Shown piece by piece: positions 16,972-24,767 of a stretch of DNA of 55,035 bases. Within the stretch, counting starts at the first letter, position 1, and every line of letters starts with the position of its first letter. The DNA is from an uncultured Ruminococcus sp. (GTDB taxonomy: Bacteria; Bacillota; Clostridia; Oscillospirales; Ruminococcaceae). Under the pieces are notes generated by a model. The model did no database searches, was not told where the DNA came from, and saw only the letters and a list, made by a program, of their open reading frames with translations. A program made the position numbers and the translations under genes. Location of the stretch: NCBI GenBank assembly GCA_902780505.1, contig CACZFN010000025.1, positions 36,903 through 91,937 on the forward strand. Reading direction: 5' to 3'.

Positions 16972-18486
16972 ATGGAAACTCTTATTCTTGTTCTTCTTAT
17001 AATATGTATACTTCTGCTCGTTTTGGTGCTTGTAAAGCTGCTCACATTCAGAAACAGCGGGACAGATACCTCGCAGTTATCCGAGATCATCGGTCAGAAG
17101 CTTAACGATACAGGTATGTCACTGCGGCAGGAGATCGGCCAGAATGTCCAGTCAAGCGTCAAAAACCTCGGTGAGATGCTCTCCTCCTCACAGTCGGCAG
17201 GTCAGCGTGAACAGAACACAAAGATAGAAACGCTTGAACGGAATATGGATTCAAAGCTTAAAATGCTCGAAACCCGCTTCGCTACCCTTGAACAGAATAA
17301 CGAACAGAAGCTTGACGCTATGCGAAGTTCCATGACAACACAGCTCACGCAGATACGTGAGGATAACAGCAAGAAGATAGACGATATGCGTACCGCCGTT
17401 GACAATAAGCTTGACTCTAAACTCAAAGAATCCTCCGATACCCTCGGCAAGGGACTTGATGACCTTAATAAAAACACCGACTCCAAGCTTAAACTCCTCG
17501 AAACCCGCTTCGCTACCCTTGAACAGAATAACGAACAGAAACTTGACGCTATGCGAAGCTCCATGTCAAACCACCTGACAAATATGCGTGAGGATAATAA
17601 TAAAAAGCTTGAAGAAATACAAAAGACAGTTGACGAAAAGCTTGAAAACAAAATGAACGAATCCTTCAAGCTTGTAAGCGAGCGACTCGAACAGGTCTAT
17701 AAAGGGCTTGGCGAAATGCAGAGTATCGCCGCAGGTGTGGGCGATCTCAAAAAGGTGCTTTCAAATGTCAAGAACCGCGGTATTCTCGGTGAGATACAGC
17801 TTGGTGCTATTCTGAGCGAGATACTTGCCCCCGAACAGTATGAAACGGATATCGCCGTTGTCCCGAAAAGCACAAACCGTGTGGAGTTTGCAGTCAAACT
17901 CCCCGGCGGCGACGAGGACAGCGTGGTGTACCTGCCGATAGACTCAAAATTCCCCGGCGATACCTTCTCGGCATTGCAGGACGCTTACGATACAGCTTCC
18001 CCCGAAGTTATCGCAGCAGCTAAAAAACAGCTGTTTGATGTCATAAGAAAATGTGCTAAAGATATCAGGGATAAGTATATCTCCCCGCCCTATACCACTA
18101 ATTTCGGTATAATGTTCCTCCCCTTTGAGGGCTTGTATGCCGAGGTGGTAAACAGCGGCCTTGTAGAAATCCTTCAGCGTGACTACAGCGTAAACGTCGC
18201 AGGCCCCTCAACTATGGCGGCACTGCTCAATTCGCTTCAGATGGGATTTAAAACTCTTGCGATACAAAAACGCTCAAATGAAGTCTGGGAACTTCTCGGT
18301 GCAGTCAAAACCGAGTTCGGCACTTTCGCAAAAGCCCTTGAAGAAACACAGAAGCATATCAGAAAGGTCGATGATGACCTTGATAAACTCGTTGGTGTCC
18401 GTACAAGACAGATAAACAGAAAACTCAGCCGCGTTGAAGCCCTCCCCGAGGAAAGCTCGGTAAAGCTTCTTGATACACAGGATTAA
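16972..18486 (+). CDS. rmuC: RmuC-family DNA recombination protein
   Basis: A 504-residue protein with an N-terminal membrane anchor (LILVLLIICILLLVLVLVKLL), a long coiled coil (about 45-240) and a C-terminal RmuC nuclease-like domain (about 260-480: NRGILGEIQLGAILSEIL, LPIDSKFPGD, IMFLPFEGLYAE, GPSTMAALLNS). RmuC proteins limit DNA inversions at repeats. The coiled coil contains an in-frame 231-bp duplication (copies start near 17271 and 17502), with ETRFATLEQNNEQKLDAMRS identical in both. This lengthens the stalk by 77 residues. Confidence 0.92.
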   Translation: METLILVLLIICILLLVLVLVKLLTFRNSGTDTSQLSEIIGQKLNDTGMSLRQEIGQNVQSSVKNLGEMLSSSQSAGQREQNTKIETLERNMDSKLKMLETRFATLEQNNEQKLDAMRSSMTTQLTQIREDNSKKIDDMRTAVDNKLDSKLKESSDTLGKGLDDLNKNTDSKLKLLETRFATLEQNNEQKLDAMRSSMSNHLTNMREDNNKKLEEIQKTVDEKLENKMNESFKLVSERLEQVYKGLGEMQSIAAGVGDLKKVLSNVKNRGILGEIQLGAILSEILAPEQYETDIAVVPKSTNRVEFAVKLPGGDEDSVVYLPIDSKFPGDTFSALQDAYDTASPEVIAAAKKQLFDVIRKCAKDIRDKYISPPYTTNFGIMFLPFEGLYAEVVNSGLVEILQRDYSVNVAGPSTMAALLNSLQMGFKTLAIQKRSNEVWELLGAVKTEFGTFAKALEETQKHIRKVDDDLDKLVGVRTRQINRKLSRVEALPEESSVKLLDTQD

Positions 18487-18522
18487 ATCCCCCCTCTTTA
18501 CTCTTGCATTACTAAATAAATA

Positions 18523-18657
18523 GGAATTTGTGGGGCAAAGGCAGCAGATTTAAAATACAGTTTTGTGTAAAATGCATATGCGAAGGGGGTTTGGGGGGCA
18601 CTTGTCTACTGCGTAGACAGGCAAAGCCCCCCAATGCTGCCGCAGGCAGCAAATTCC
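18523..18657. repeat. Hairpin repeat related to the terminator-nested elements
   Basis: Inverted ends GGAATTTG (18523-18530) and CAAATTCC (18650-18657) enclose a core, 18580-18632. That core reads CGAAGGGGGTTTGGGGGGC, an internal TGTCTAC/GTAGACA hairpin, then GCCCCCC. The core is almost the same as in the element at 24457-24622, but the outer ends differ and no flanking duplication is visible. It fills the gap between rmuC and the MFS gene. Confidence 0.7.
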
Positions 18658-18693
18658 AGTTTGCCTTAGATACACATTTGAAAATGCCAAACA

Positions 18694-18719
18694 AAAAAGA
18701 CCGGAACCCCGGTCTTTTA
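18694..18719. terminator. Bidirectional terminator between rmuC and the MFS gene
   Basis: AAAGACCGG pairs with CCGGTCTTT, with A and T runs on either side. It overlaps the MFS stop codon. Confidence 0.8.
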
Positions 18720-19907
18720 TTTTTCTGTCTTTGCCGTATATGCCACACATATAAGCATTATTACCGGGAATATCACAGCAGTAAGCAGCCCCTTGTGCAT
18801 ATCTCCGTCAAAAAGTAAACTCAGCCTCCCCGAAAGTGTCGGCCCGCTGCCGCAGCCGAGATCACCCGCAAGCGCAAGAACCGCAAACATAAGCGTCCCG
18901 CCGTTTTTTATACTCCTGCCCGCAAGGCTGAATGTCCCCGGCCAGAATATCCCGACAGACAGCCCGCACAGCATACACCCTATAAGCCCGGGTACAGGAC
19001 TTCGGCTTAATCCTATAAGCATATATGATATCACACAAAGCCCCGCACTTGCCGCCATAAATTTGCGAAGCGATATCCTGTCACTATATCGCCCGTATAC
19101 CGCCCTTGATGTCCCCATAAACAGCGCAAACCCCATGGTCCCGAGAAGATCTCCCGCTGATTTGCTGACTTTAAGCCCCGCCTCCGCAAAGCTTGATGCC
19201 CATTGGCTGACAGTCAGCTCGCACGCTCCCGCACAAAGCATCATAACACAAAAAAGTAAAAACGCCTTGTCCCTTATAAGTGAACCGGGCGCTCTACCCT
19301 TTTCTCCCTCTTTGATAAGCGGGGCAACAGGTACTTTTAAAAACATTATAAGGTCAAGTATCGGCACTATAACCCATATAAGCGCCATAATACGCCAGTT
19401 CTCTATGCCGCATACAGCAAAGAATACCGTGGATATAAGTACCGTCCCCGCCTGCCCCCAACAGTAAAAGGAATGTAAAAGCGCCATTGCCGACGCCTTG
19501 TTGTCTGTCGGGCAGGCTTCAACTATCGGGCTCACCACGACTTCAAGCAGCCCGCCGCCAACTGCATAAAAACATACAGGTACCATAAACCCTGCAAGCC
19601 CTCCCCCCGTGATATCGGGCAGGAAGGAAAGCAGCGCAAAACCCAAGCCACAAAAAATATCCGCGATTATCATAGACGCGCGGTACCCTATCCTGTCTGC
19701 AAACACGGGTGCCAGCGCATCGACCGTCAGCTGTACCCCGAAATTTACTGTTATAAGCCATGTCACCGTCGAAAGCGGTATGCCGTATTCCCGCCTGAAG
19801 GTTATGAATAAAAGCGGCAGAAAGTTGTTGACGATCGCCTGAACTATATATCCGAGAAAACAGGCATATATCGTCATGTTGTAATTCTTGCTCTTTGTCA
19901 TTGTCAT
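18717..19907 (-). CDS. Major facilitator superfamily transporter
   Basis: A 396-residue integral membrane protein with about 12 predicted helices and MFS features: the loop after helix 2 is ADRIGYRASMI and a related RYSDRISLRKFM loop lies in the second half. The general layout resembles the FucP/sugar or drug permease groups, but the substrate cannot be read from sequence. Its start overlaps the acetyltransferase stop (TGA/ATG), indicating one operon read from the promoter at 20490-20518. Confidence 0.87.
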   Translation of the reverse strand: MTMTKSKNYNMTIYACFLGYIVQAIVNNFLPLLFITFRREYGIPLSTVTWLITVNFGVQLTVDALAPVFADRIGYRASMIIADIFCGLGFALLSFLPDITGGGLAGFMVPVCFYAVGGGLLEVVVSPIVEACPTDNKASAMALLHSFYCWGQAGTVLISTVFFAVCGIENWRIMALIWVIVPILDLIMFLKVPVAPLIKEGEKGRAPGSLIRDKAFLLFCVMMLCAGACELTVSQWASSFAEAGLKVSKSAGDLLGTMGFALFMGTSRAVYGRYSDRISLRKFMAASAGLCVISYMLIGLSRSPVPGLIGCMLCGLSVGIFWPGTFSLAGRSIKNGGTLMFAVLALAGDLGCGSGPTLSGRLSLLFDGDMHKGLLTAVIFPVIMLICVAYTAKTEK

Positions 19908-20452
19908 TCCTCTGTAAGCTTCATAGTGAAAATGTATGGTAAAAGCGGCGAAAAACTCCTTATAAGCGCCCGGTACTCTTTGTTTGTCACCTTGCCGCCT
20001 GTTCCCATGACATCAAACATCACTGCCCCCTCCTGCGCCTTTATGCCCATAAGCTCAAAGCCCGCTTTTTTGTAAAACCGCTGCCTTGCAAGCTGCTGCT
20101 GATAGTTGTCAGCAGCAGTGTCCGGCACCTCTGCCGCAAGGAACAGCCGCCTGCCTTTGTATTTTTTCATAAGCGCTTTCAGCACCGCCGTCCCATACCC
20201 GCGCCCGCGCAGCTTTTCATCGATCGCAAGGTAAAAAATGTATGACATATCCCTGTAGTTCACAACATATACAAACCCTGCCCATATATCCCCGTCAAGG
20301 CAGGCAAAAAAGCTTACATTCGGCTTCTTTGCCCGCCTTAAAAGCTTCCCGAACGGCGCACGCTCGCTTTCGGGAAAAGCTTCAAGGTAAAGCGCTGAAA
20401 TGGCAGGTATGTATTGCCTGTGGGTGTTTATGTTTTTAAGCTTTATGTTCAT
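19904..20452 (-). CDS. GNAT-family N-acetyltransferase
   Basis: A 182-residue acetyltransferase with the acetyl-CoA-binding signature RGRGYG (LAIDEKLRGRGYGTAVL) and a C-terminal RFYKKAGFE typical of GNAT folds. The substrate is unknown. The open frame reaches 20518, but the ATG at 20452 is preceded by AAAGGTG at proper spacing, and the upstream codons overlap the promoter. It is coupled to the MFS transporter; acetylation and export of a compound is possible but unproven. Confidence 0.86.
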   Translation of the reverse strand: MNIKLKNINTHRQYIPAISALYLEAFPESERAPFGKLLRRAKKPNVSFFACLDGDIWAGFVYVVNYRDMSYIFYLAIDEKLRGRGYGTAVLKALMKKYKGRRLFLAAEVPDTAADNYQQQLARQRFYKKAGFELMGIKAQEGAVMFDVMGTGGKVTNKEYRALIRSFSPLLPYIFTMKLTEE

Positions 20453-20489
20453 ATTATCACCTTTGTGTAAAATTTTGCCTTTACTATGC

Positions 20490-20518
20490 ATTATATATTC
20501 AAAACTCTGTAAAATCAA
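20490..20518 (-). promoter_or_regulatory. Promoter for the acetyltransferase-MFS unit
   Basis: TTGATT (minus, 20513-20518), a 17-bp spacer and TATAAT (20490-20495). Confidence 0.65.
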
Positions 20519-20560
20519 GGGCGTATAAAAATATTAACGGTAAAAAAAGTGTTAATCCGC

Positions 20561-20589
20561 TTGACAAACTGTGTGTGTTGTGCTATAAT
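20561..20589 (+). promoter_or_regulatory. Consensus promoter of the zinc operon
   Basis: TTGACA (20561-20566), a 17-bp spacer and TATAAT (20584-20589): both hexamers are perfect. The operator at 20592-20616 begins directly after the -10. Confidence 0.9.
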
Positions 20590-20591
20590 TC

Positions 20592-20616
20592 CAAATTGAG
20601 AGTTATTTTCAATTTG
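20592..20616 (+). promoter_or_regulatory. Fur/Zur-type operator
   Basis: CAAATTGA and TCAATTTG form an inverted repeat. Its centre TGAGAGTTATTTTCA (20597-20611) fits the 7-1-7 Fur-family box TGATAATNATTATCA at 12 of 14 fixed positions. It covers the expected transcription start, so binding by the downstream Fur-family protein would repress its own operon. Confidence 0.8.
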
Positions 20617-20630
20617 AGAGAGGGGTATGT

Positions 20631-21035
20631 ATGGCAAAGTATATCACCGCACAAAAGGAGGAACTTAAAGGCTTTCTTTCACGGCATAAGTCAGAAGGCC
20701 TTACCGCAAAACAGATAGCCGATATGATGAAGGCTGATCCCGCTGTAACAAAAGCCCCCGGCGAGAGCACTGTTTACAGGCTTATAAAAGAGCTTGTCGA
20801 AGCAGGTGAGATAAAACGTACAGTCAAGGGCAACAGCAGAAGCTTTCTGTATCAGCTTACCGAGGGTGAAAGCTGCCACCACCACCTGCATATGAAATGT
20901 ATAAGCTGCGGCAGGCTTATACATATGAATAATGATGAAAGCCGTGAACTTGTCGAAAAGATATTCAAGGAAGAAAACTTTGAGCTTGACCAGGGTGCCG
21001 TATTGCCGGGCAAATGTGCAGGCTGTAAAAAATAA
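20631..21035 (+). CDS. zur: Fur-family metal regulator, probably the zinc regulator Zur
   Basis: A 134-residue winged-helix repressor. The DNA-binding half holds LTAKQIADMMKA and ESTVYRLIKELVEAGEI. The metal-binding half has the HHHLH cluster (His83-87), C90xxC93 and C129xxC132, the two Cys pairs of the structural zinc site. It is first in a zinc ABC-uptake operon and directly follows a Fur-type operator, so autoregulated zinc control is the natural reading. Assignment as Zur rather than Fur or PerR rests on this context. Confidence 0.87.
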   Translation: MAKYITAQKEELKGFLSRHKSEGLTAKQIADMMKADPAVTKAPGESTVYRLIKELVEAGEIKRTVKGNSRSFLYQLTEGESCHHHLHMKCISCGRLIHMNNDESRELVEKIFKEENFELDQGAVLPGKCAGCKK

Positions 21036-21054
21036 CCGGGAGAATATAAGTATT

Positions 21055-22032
21055 ATGTTTAAAAAGATATTAAGTGTGATAATAGCTGCGGCAGCTTTTG
21101 CCGCCCTGCCCTCCTGCGGCAGTAACGGCAGCAGTAAAAAGGAAGGGGAAATAAGCGTTGTGTGTACGATATTCCCCGAATATGACTGGGTGAAAAACAT
21201 CACCAAAGATGTTAAGGGCGTTAAAATAACATACCTGCTTGAAAACGGCGCAGACCTTCACAGCTATCAGCCAAGCGCTGAGGATATGCTCGCTATTTCA
21301 GACTGTGACCTGTTTATATATGCAGGCGGCGAATCTGATAACTGGGTGGATGATGCCCTTGAAAATAAACAGAATGATGATATGAAGATAATAAATATGC
21401 TTCAGACACTTTCAAAAGTTGACAGAATAAAGGAAGAAGAAGTAAAAGAGGGTATGCAGCCGGAGGAGGAAGAACATGAAGCTGCCGGCGAAAAGGAATA
21501 TGACGAGCATACATGGCTCAGTGTCACAAACGCAAAGCTTATATGCAGCGAGATAAACAACGCCCTGTGCGATATCGATAAGGATAATAAAGAAAAGTAC
21601 AAAAGCAATTATTCAGATTATCTTAACGAACTTAACGCCCTTGATGATGATTTTAAAAAGCTTTCATCTGATGCAAAGCAAAAAACACTTATTTTCGGCG
21701 ACAGGTTCCCTTTCAGGTATTTTACTGATGAATACGGGTTTGATTACTACGCCGCTTTTGTCGGCTGTTCGGCTGAGACCGAAGCAAGCTTTCAGACTAT
21801 CGCTTTTTTAGCCGGAAAAGCTGATGAACTTAATGCCTCAACTGTCTTCACTATAGAAAATTCAGACGGTAAGATAGCTCAGGCAATAATAGACAATACC
21901 ACCGCCAGGTCTGCAAAGACCGAAACGCTTTACTCACTGCAATCAGTCACAAAACAGCAGCTTGATGACGGTGTGACTTATATTTCACTTATGAGAAAAA
22001 ATCTTGAAACACTGCGTAAAGCCCTGTGCTGA
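21055..22032 (+). CDS. znuA: Zinc/manganese ABC transporter substrate-binding lipoprotein
   Basis: A 325-residue lipoprotein (lipobox LPSC, Cys21) of the cluster A-I metal-binding family. Putative ligands are His69 in ENGADLHSYQPS and a second His in EYDEHTWLS. An acidic/His loop (EEEEHEAAGEKEYDEH) lies between. The usual third His region reads FGDRFPFRYF, the variant found in a Bacillota subgroup with YYAAFVGCSAETE. The ATG at 21055 starts the signal peptide; the longer open frame from 20932 overlaps zur and lacks one. It delivers metal to ZnuB. Confidence 0.9.
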   Translation: MFKKILSVIIAAAAFAALPSCGSNGSSKKEGEISVVCTIFPEYDWVKNITKDVKGVKITYLLENGADLHSYQPSAEDMLAISDCDLFIYAGGESDNWVDDALENKQNDDMKIINMLQTLSKVDRIKEEEVKEGMQPEEEEHEAAGEKEYDEHTWLSVTNAKLICSEINNALCDIDKDNKEKYKSNYSDYLNELNALDDDFKKLSSDAKQKTLIFGDRFPFRYFTDEYGFDYYAAFVGCSAETEASFQTIAFLAGKADELNASTVFTIENSDGKIAQAIIDNTTARSAKTETLYSLQSVTKQQLDDGVTYISLMRKNLETLRKALC

Positions 22033-22049
22033 GCGTAACGGAGGAAAAT

Positions 22050-22913
22050 ATGAAAGAGCAGATAATATGCCGTGATGCATCTCTCGGGTATGAAAATATG
22101 ACCGTTGCAAGCGGTATTGATTTTACCGTCAAAGAGGGTGACTACCTGTGTATCCTCGGCGAAAACGGTTCGGGCAAGAGTACACTTATAAAAACGATAC
22201 TCGGCCTGAAATCAGTCGAAAGCGGCAGTATAGAATGGTGCGGCGGGCTTACCCCCGATAAAATAGGCTACCTCCCCCAGCAGACAGTCGTTCAGCGCGA
22301 CTTCCCCGCAAGCGTTATGGAAATAGTGCTTTCGGGCTGCCTTACAATGGGCGGGCTGAGGCCTTTCTATTCAAGCGGGCAAAAACAGCTTGCACAGGAA
22401 AATATAGAGCGTTTAGGCATTGAAAACCTTTCAAAACGCTGCTATAGAGAACTTTCCGGCGGCCAGCAGCAGCGTGTGCTGCTTGCAAGGGCTTTGTGTG
22501 CGGCAAGTAAGGCACTTCTGCTCGATGAACCCGTTACAGGCCTTGATCCTAAAGCGCAGACAGACCTTTACGAGCTTATTAAAGACCTTAATAAAAGCGG
22601 TATAACTATAATAATGGTTTCCCACGATGTCAATGCAGCAGTGAAGTACGCAAGCCATATCCTGCATATGGGGCATAAGTCGCAGCTGTTTTTCGGCAGC
22701 TGTGATGAATATGTTCAAAGCGATATCGGCGCAAGCTTTATAGCAAGCGAAAGCCTTATTGACTCTGCCCCCGAAAAGCCAAAGCCCGTCAGCGGCGAAG
22801 GCTTCGGCGCAGTGCTCGCACCTTGCGTCCCGCTTGCGGCAGCTGCGGCGGCAAGCGCCATTATATCGGGTATACTTAGATCAAAGGGGAGGAAAAATAA
22901 ATGGGCGAGATAA
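22050..22913 (+). CDS. znuC: Zinc ABC transporter ATPase with unusual hydrophobic C-terminus
   Basis: A 287-residue ATPase with Walker A LGENGSGKSTL, signature LSGGQQQR, Walker B ALLLDEPVTGLDP and VSHD. The ATG at 22050 follows GGAGGAAAAT. About 30 extra C-terminal residues are Ala-rich and hydrophobic (VLAPCVPLAAAAAASAIISG), ending in a basic tail (RSKGRKNK). This is not usual for ZnuC and could be a membrane contact. The gene overlaps znuB by 13 bp. Confidence 0.92.
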   Translation: MKEQIICRDASLGYENMTVASGIDFTVKEGDYLCILGENGSGKSTLIKTILGLKSVESGSIEWCGGLTPDKIGYLPQQTVVQRDFPASVMEIVLSGCLTMGGLRPFYSSGQKQLAQENIERLGIENLSKRCYRELSGGQQQRVLLARALCAASKALLLDEPVTGLDPKAQTDLYELIKDLNKSGITIIMVSHDVNAAVKYASHILHMGHKSQLFFGSCDEYVQSDIGASFIASESLIDSAPEKPKPVSGEGFGAVLAPCVPLAAAAAASAIISGILRSKGRKNKWAR

Positions 22914-23833
22914 TAGACAAGCTCAGTCTGTACTTTTCATACCCTTTTGTAAGGTATGCGCTTATCGTTGGGCTGATGATAGCCCTCTGCTCGTCGCTTT
23001 TAGGCGTAACACTTGTGCTCAAACGCTTTTCCTTTATCGGTGACGGCCTTTCGCACGTGGCATTCGGTGCTATAAGTATAGCATCAGTTCTGCCTGTTAT
23101 GATAAAGGATATCGCGGCAGGTGTCAGTACCTCGGGTGAAGTCCCCCAAAGCATAAAAAAATTAGCCGATCTCATAGCAGATGCAAATAATAACTATATA
23201 GTCCTGCCGATAACGCTTTTAGCGGCTGTTCTTCTTCTGCGCCCCGGCAAAAATGCCAGGATAAAAGGTGATGCCGCTGTTGCTATGATATCAGTCGGCT
23301 CTCTTGCAGTGGGCTATATGCTTATGAACCGCTTCCCGAGTTCTTCAAATATCTCCGGCGATGTATGCTCAACGCTCTTTGGTTCCACCTCCATACTTAC
23401 ACTGAAACGGGAAGACGTAAGGCTCTGTCTTGTAATGGCAATAGCCGTCATACTTATCTTCCTGCTGTTTTATCATAAGATCTTCGCAGTCACCTTTGAT
23501 GAAAACTTCGCTAAGGCCACAGGTGTCAGGGCAGACGGCTATAATCTCCTTATTGCAGTTATCACAGCACTTATCATTGTCCTTGCTATGAACCTCGTCG
23601 GCTCGCTTCTTATATCGGCACTTATAATTTTCCCGTCACTTTCGGCAATGCGGCTGTTCAAAAGCTTCCGCGGGGTGATACTCTGCTCGGCAGTGATCTC
23701 TGTTATCTGCGCGGGCTTCGGTATAATAGCATCTATCCTTCTCTCAACACCTGTCGGTTCAACTATAGTTATTGCGGATATGACCGTATTCTTCCTTTTC
23801 TGTATCGCAGGAAAGGTCACAAAGAGGGCTTGA
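22901..23833 (+). CDS. znuB: Zinc ABC transporter permease
   Basis: A 310-residue polytopic membrane protein of the ABC-3 family. The family motif region LKRFSFIGDGLSHVAFGAI near residue 40 and MNLVGSLLISALIIFPSLSA are clear, and about eight to nine helices are predicted. It forms the channel for ZnuA-delivered metal. It is slightly longer than usual because of a loop at about 75-95 (TSGEVPQSIKKL). Start overlaps znuC. Confidence 0.92.
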   Translation: MGEIIDKLSLYFSYPFVRYALIVGLMIALCSSLLGVTLVLKRFSFIGDGLSHVAFGAISIASVLPVMIKDIAAGVSTSGEVPQSIKKLADLIADANNNYIVLPITLLAAVLLLRPGKNARIKGDAAVAMISVGSLAVGYMLMNRFPSSSNISGDVCSTLFGSTSILTLKREDVRLCLVMAIAVILIFLLFYHKIFAVTFDENFAKATGVRADGYNLLIAVITALIIVLAMNLVGSLLISALIIFPSLSAMRLFKSFRGVILCSAVISVICAGFGIIASILLSTPVGSTIVIADMTVFFLFCIAGKVTKRA

Positions 23834-23836
23834 AAT

Positions 23837-24424
23837 ATGATAATTAAAAGATCACTTCCTGTATCTGTACTGATGTGTACCCTGCTTGCCGCCTGCGGCG
23901 ATACCTCTGCGGTGGACAGCATCATTTCAAACCAACAGACACAAAACGTGTCATCATCAGACGAAACCTCCCTTTCCCCTGATGATATCGCAGCTCAGTA
24001 TTGGTCAGATAAACAGACCTCCCCCGTTCCCGATCAGGTGGATCTCAGCTCGCTTGATACCTCAAACGGTGATATTGATGTCGACCTTACCGTCCTTGAC
24101 GCAAATATAGTTTACGCACAGGTCTTTGATATGCTCACCTACCCCGAAAACTATGTCGGCAAGACCGTTAAGGCATCAGGAACGTTTGCCTATACCACCG
24201 ATCCTTCAACGGGCGGCGAATACTTTGCGGTGTTTATAAAAGATGCCGCCGCCTGCTGTGCACAGGGGCTTGAATTTACCCGTAAGGGCGATTTCTCCTT
24301 CCCCGACGATTACCCCGAAGCAGATGCCCCGATAACCGTCGTGGGAACATTTGATACCTATACCGAAGGTTCCTATACCTACCCACAGCTTAAAGATGCC
24401 GAAATGACCATTGATCAAAACTGA
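23837..24424 (+). CDS. Zinc-operon lipoprotein with CC motif
   Basis: A 195-residue lipoprotein (lipobox LAAC, Cys18). A Ser/Asp-rich linker precedes a compact domain (about 85-190) with YPENYVGKTVKASGTFAY and a DAAACCAQGLEF segment. The Cys pair and OB-like beta pattern recall DUF1980/YcgQ-type proteins linked to zinc control, but I cannot confirm that. It starts 3 bp after znuB and should share Zur regulation, so an accessory role in metal capture or sensing is plausible. Confidence 0.75.
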   Translation: MIIKRSLPVSVLMCTLLAACGDTSAVDSIISNQQTQNVSSSDETSLSPDDIAAQYWSDKQTSPVPDQVDLSSLDTSNGDIDVDLTVLDANIVYAQVFDMLTYPENYVGKTVKASGTFAYTTDPSTGGEYFAVFIKDAAACCAQGLEFTRKGDFSFPDDYPEADAPITVVGTFDTYTEGSYTYPQLKDAEMTIDQN

Positions 24425-24430
24425 TATCAT

Positions 24431-24648
24431 AAAAAGGGAACATCACGTTCCCTTTTAGTATGTTGATAAAGCCAAATCTTTTGGTTGATGCATCCGAAGG
24501 GGGTGCGGGGGGCACTTGTCTACTGCGTAGACAGGGAAAGCCCCCCGAAATAGGGCGCAGACAGCCTATGGATCCGCACATCTTCCTAATGCGTATAAAT
24601 AAAACAAGGTTTTGCGACAAACAAAAAGGGAACATCACGTTCCCTTTT
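24431..24648. mobile_element. MITE-like element inserted in a duplicated terminator
   Basis: A perfect 26-bp direct repeat (24431-24456 and 24623-24648), itself a GGGAACATCACGTTCCC terminator hairpin with A and T runs, flanks a 166-bp core. The core begins TATGTTGATAAAG and ends TTTTGCGACAA. It contains CGAAGGGGGTGCGGGGGGC, an internal TGTCTAC/GTAGACA hairpin, GCCCCCC and a GGGCGCAGACAGCC tail. There is no gene inside. It ends the zinc operon with two terminators. Confidence 0.88.
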
Positions 24649-24717
24649 TGTTTTCATTTCCGAAAAATGCATTTGTATAAAACTTAATAATTGATTTATA
24701 TAAATTTAGTAAGTGTG

Positions 24718-24726
24718 TGATATAAT
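24718..24726 (+). promoter_or_regulatory. Extended -10 promoter of the MATE gene
   Basis: TGATATAAT: a TG extension plus TATAAT (24721-24726). There is no good -35 at 17 bp. The gap 24649-24767 otherwise shows nothing. Confidence 0.55.
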
Positions 24727-24767
24727 ACTTCTTGGATTGCTAATTCTTGGATATAACAGGTGTTTGT

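Noticed and set aside
17202-17669. Minus-strand open frame opposite rmuC
   Set aside because: It mirrors the duplicated coiled coil and has no ribosome site.
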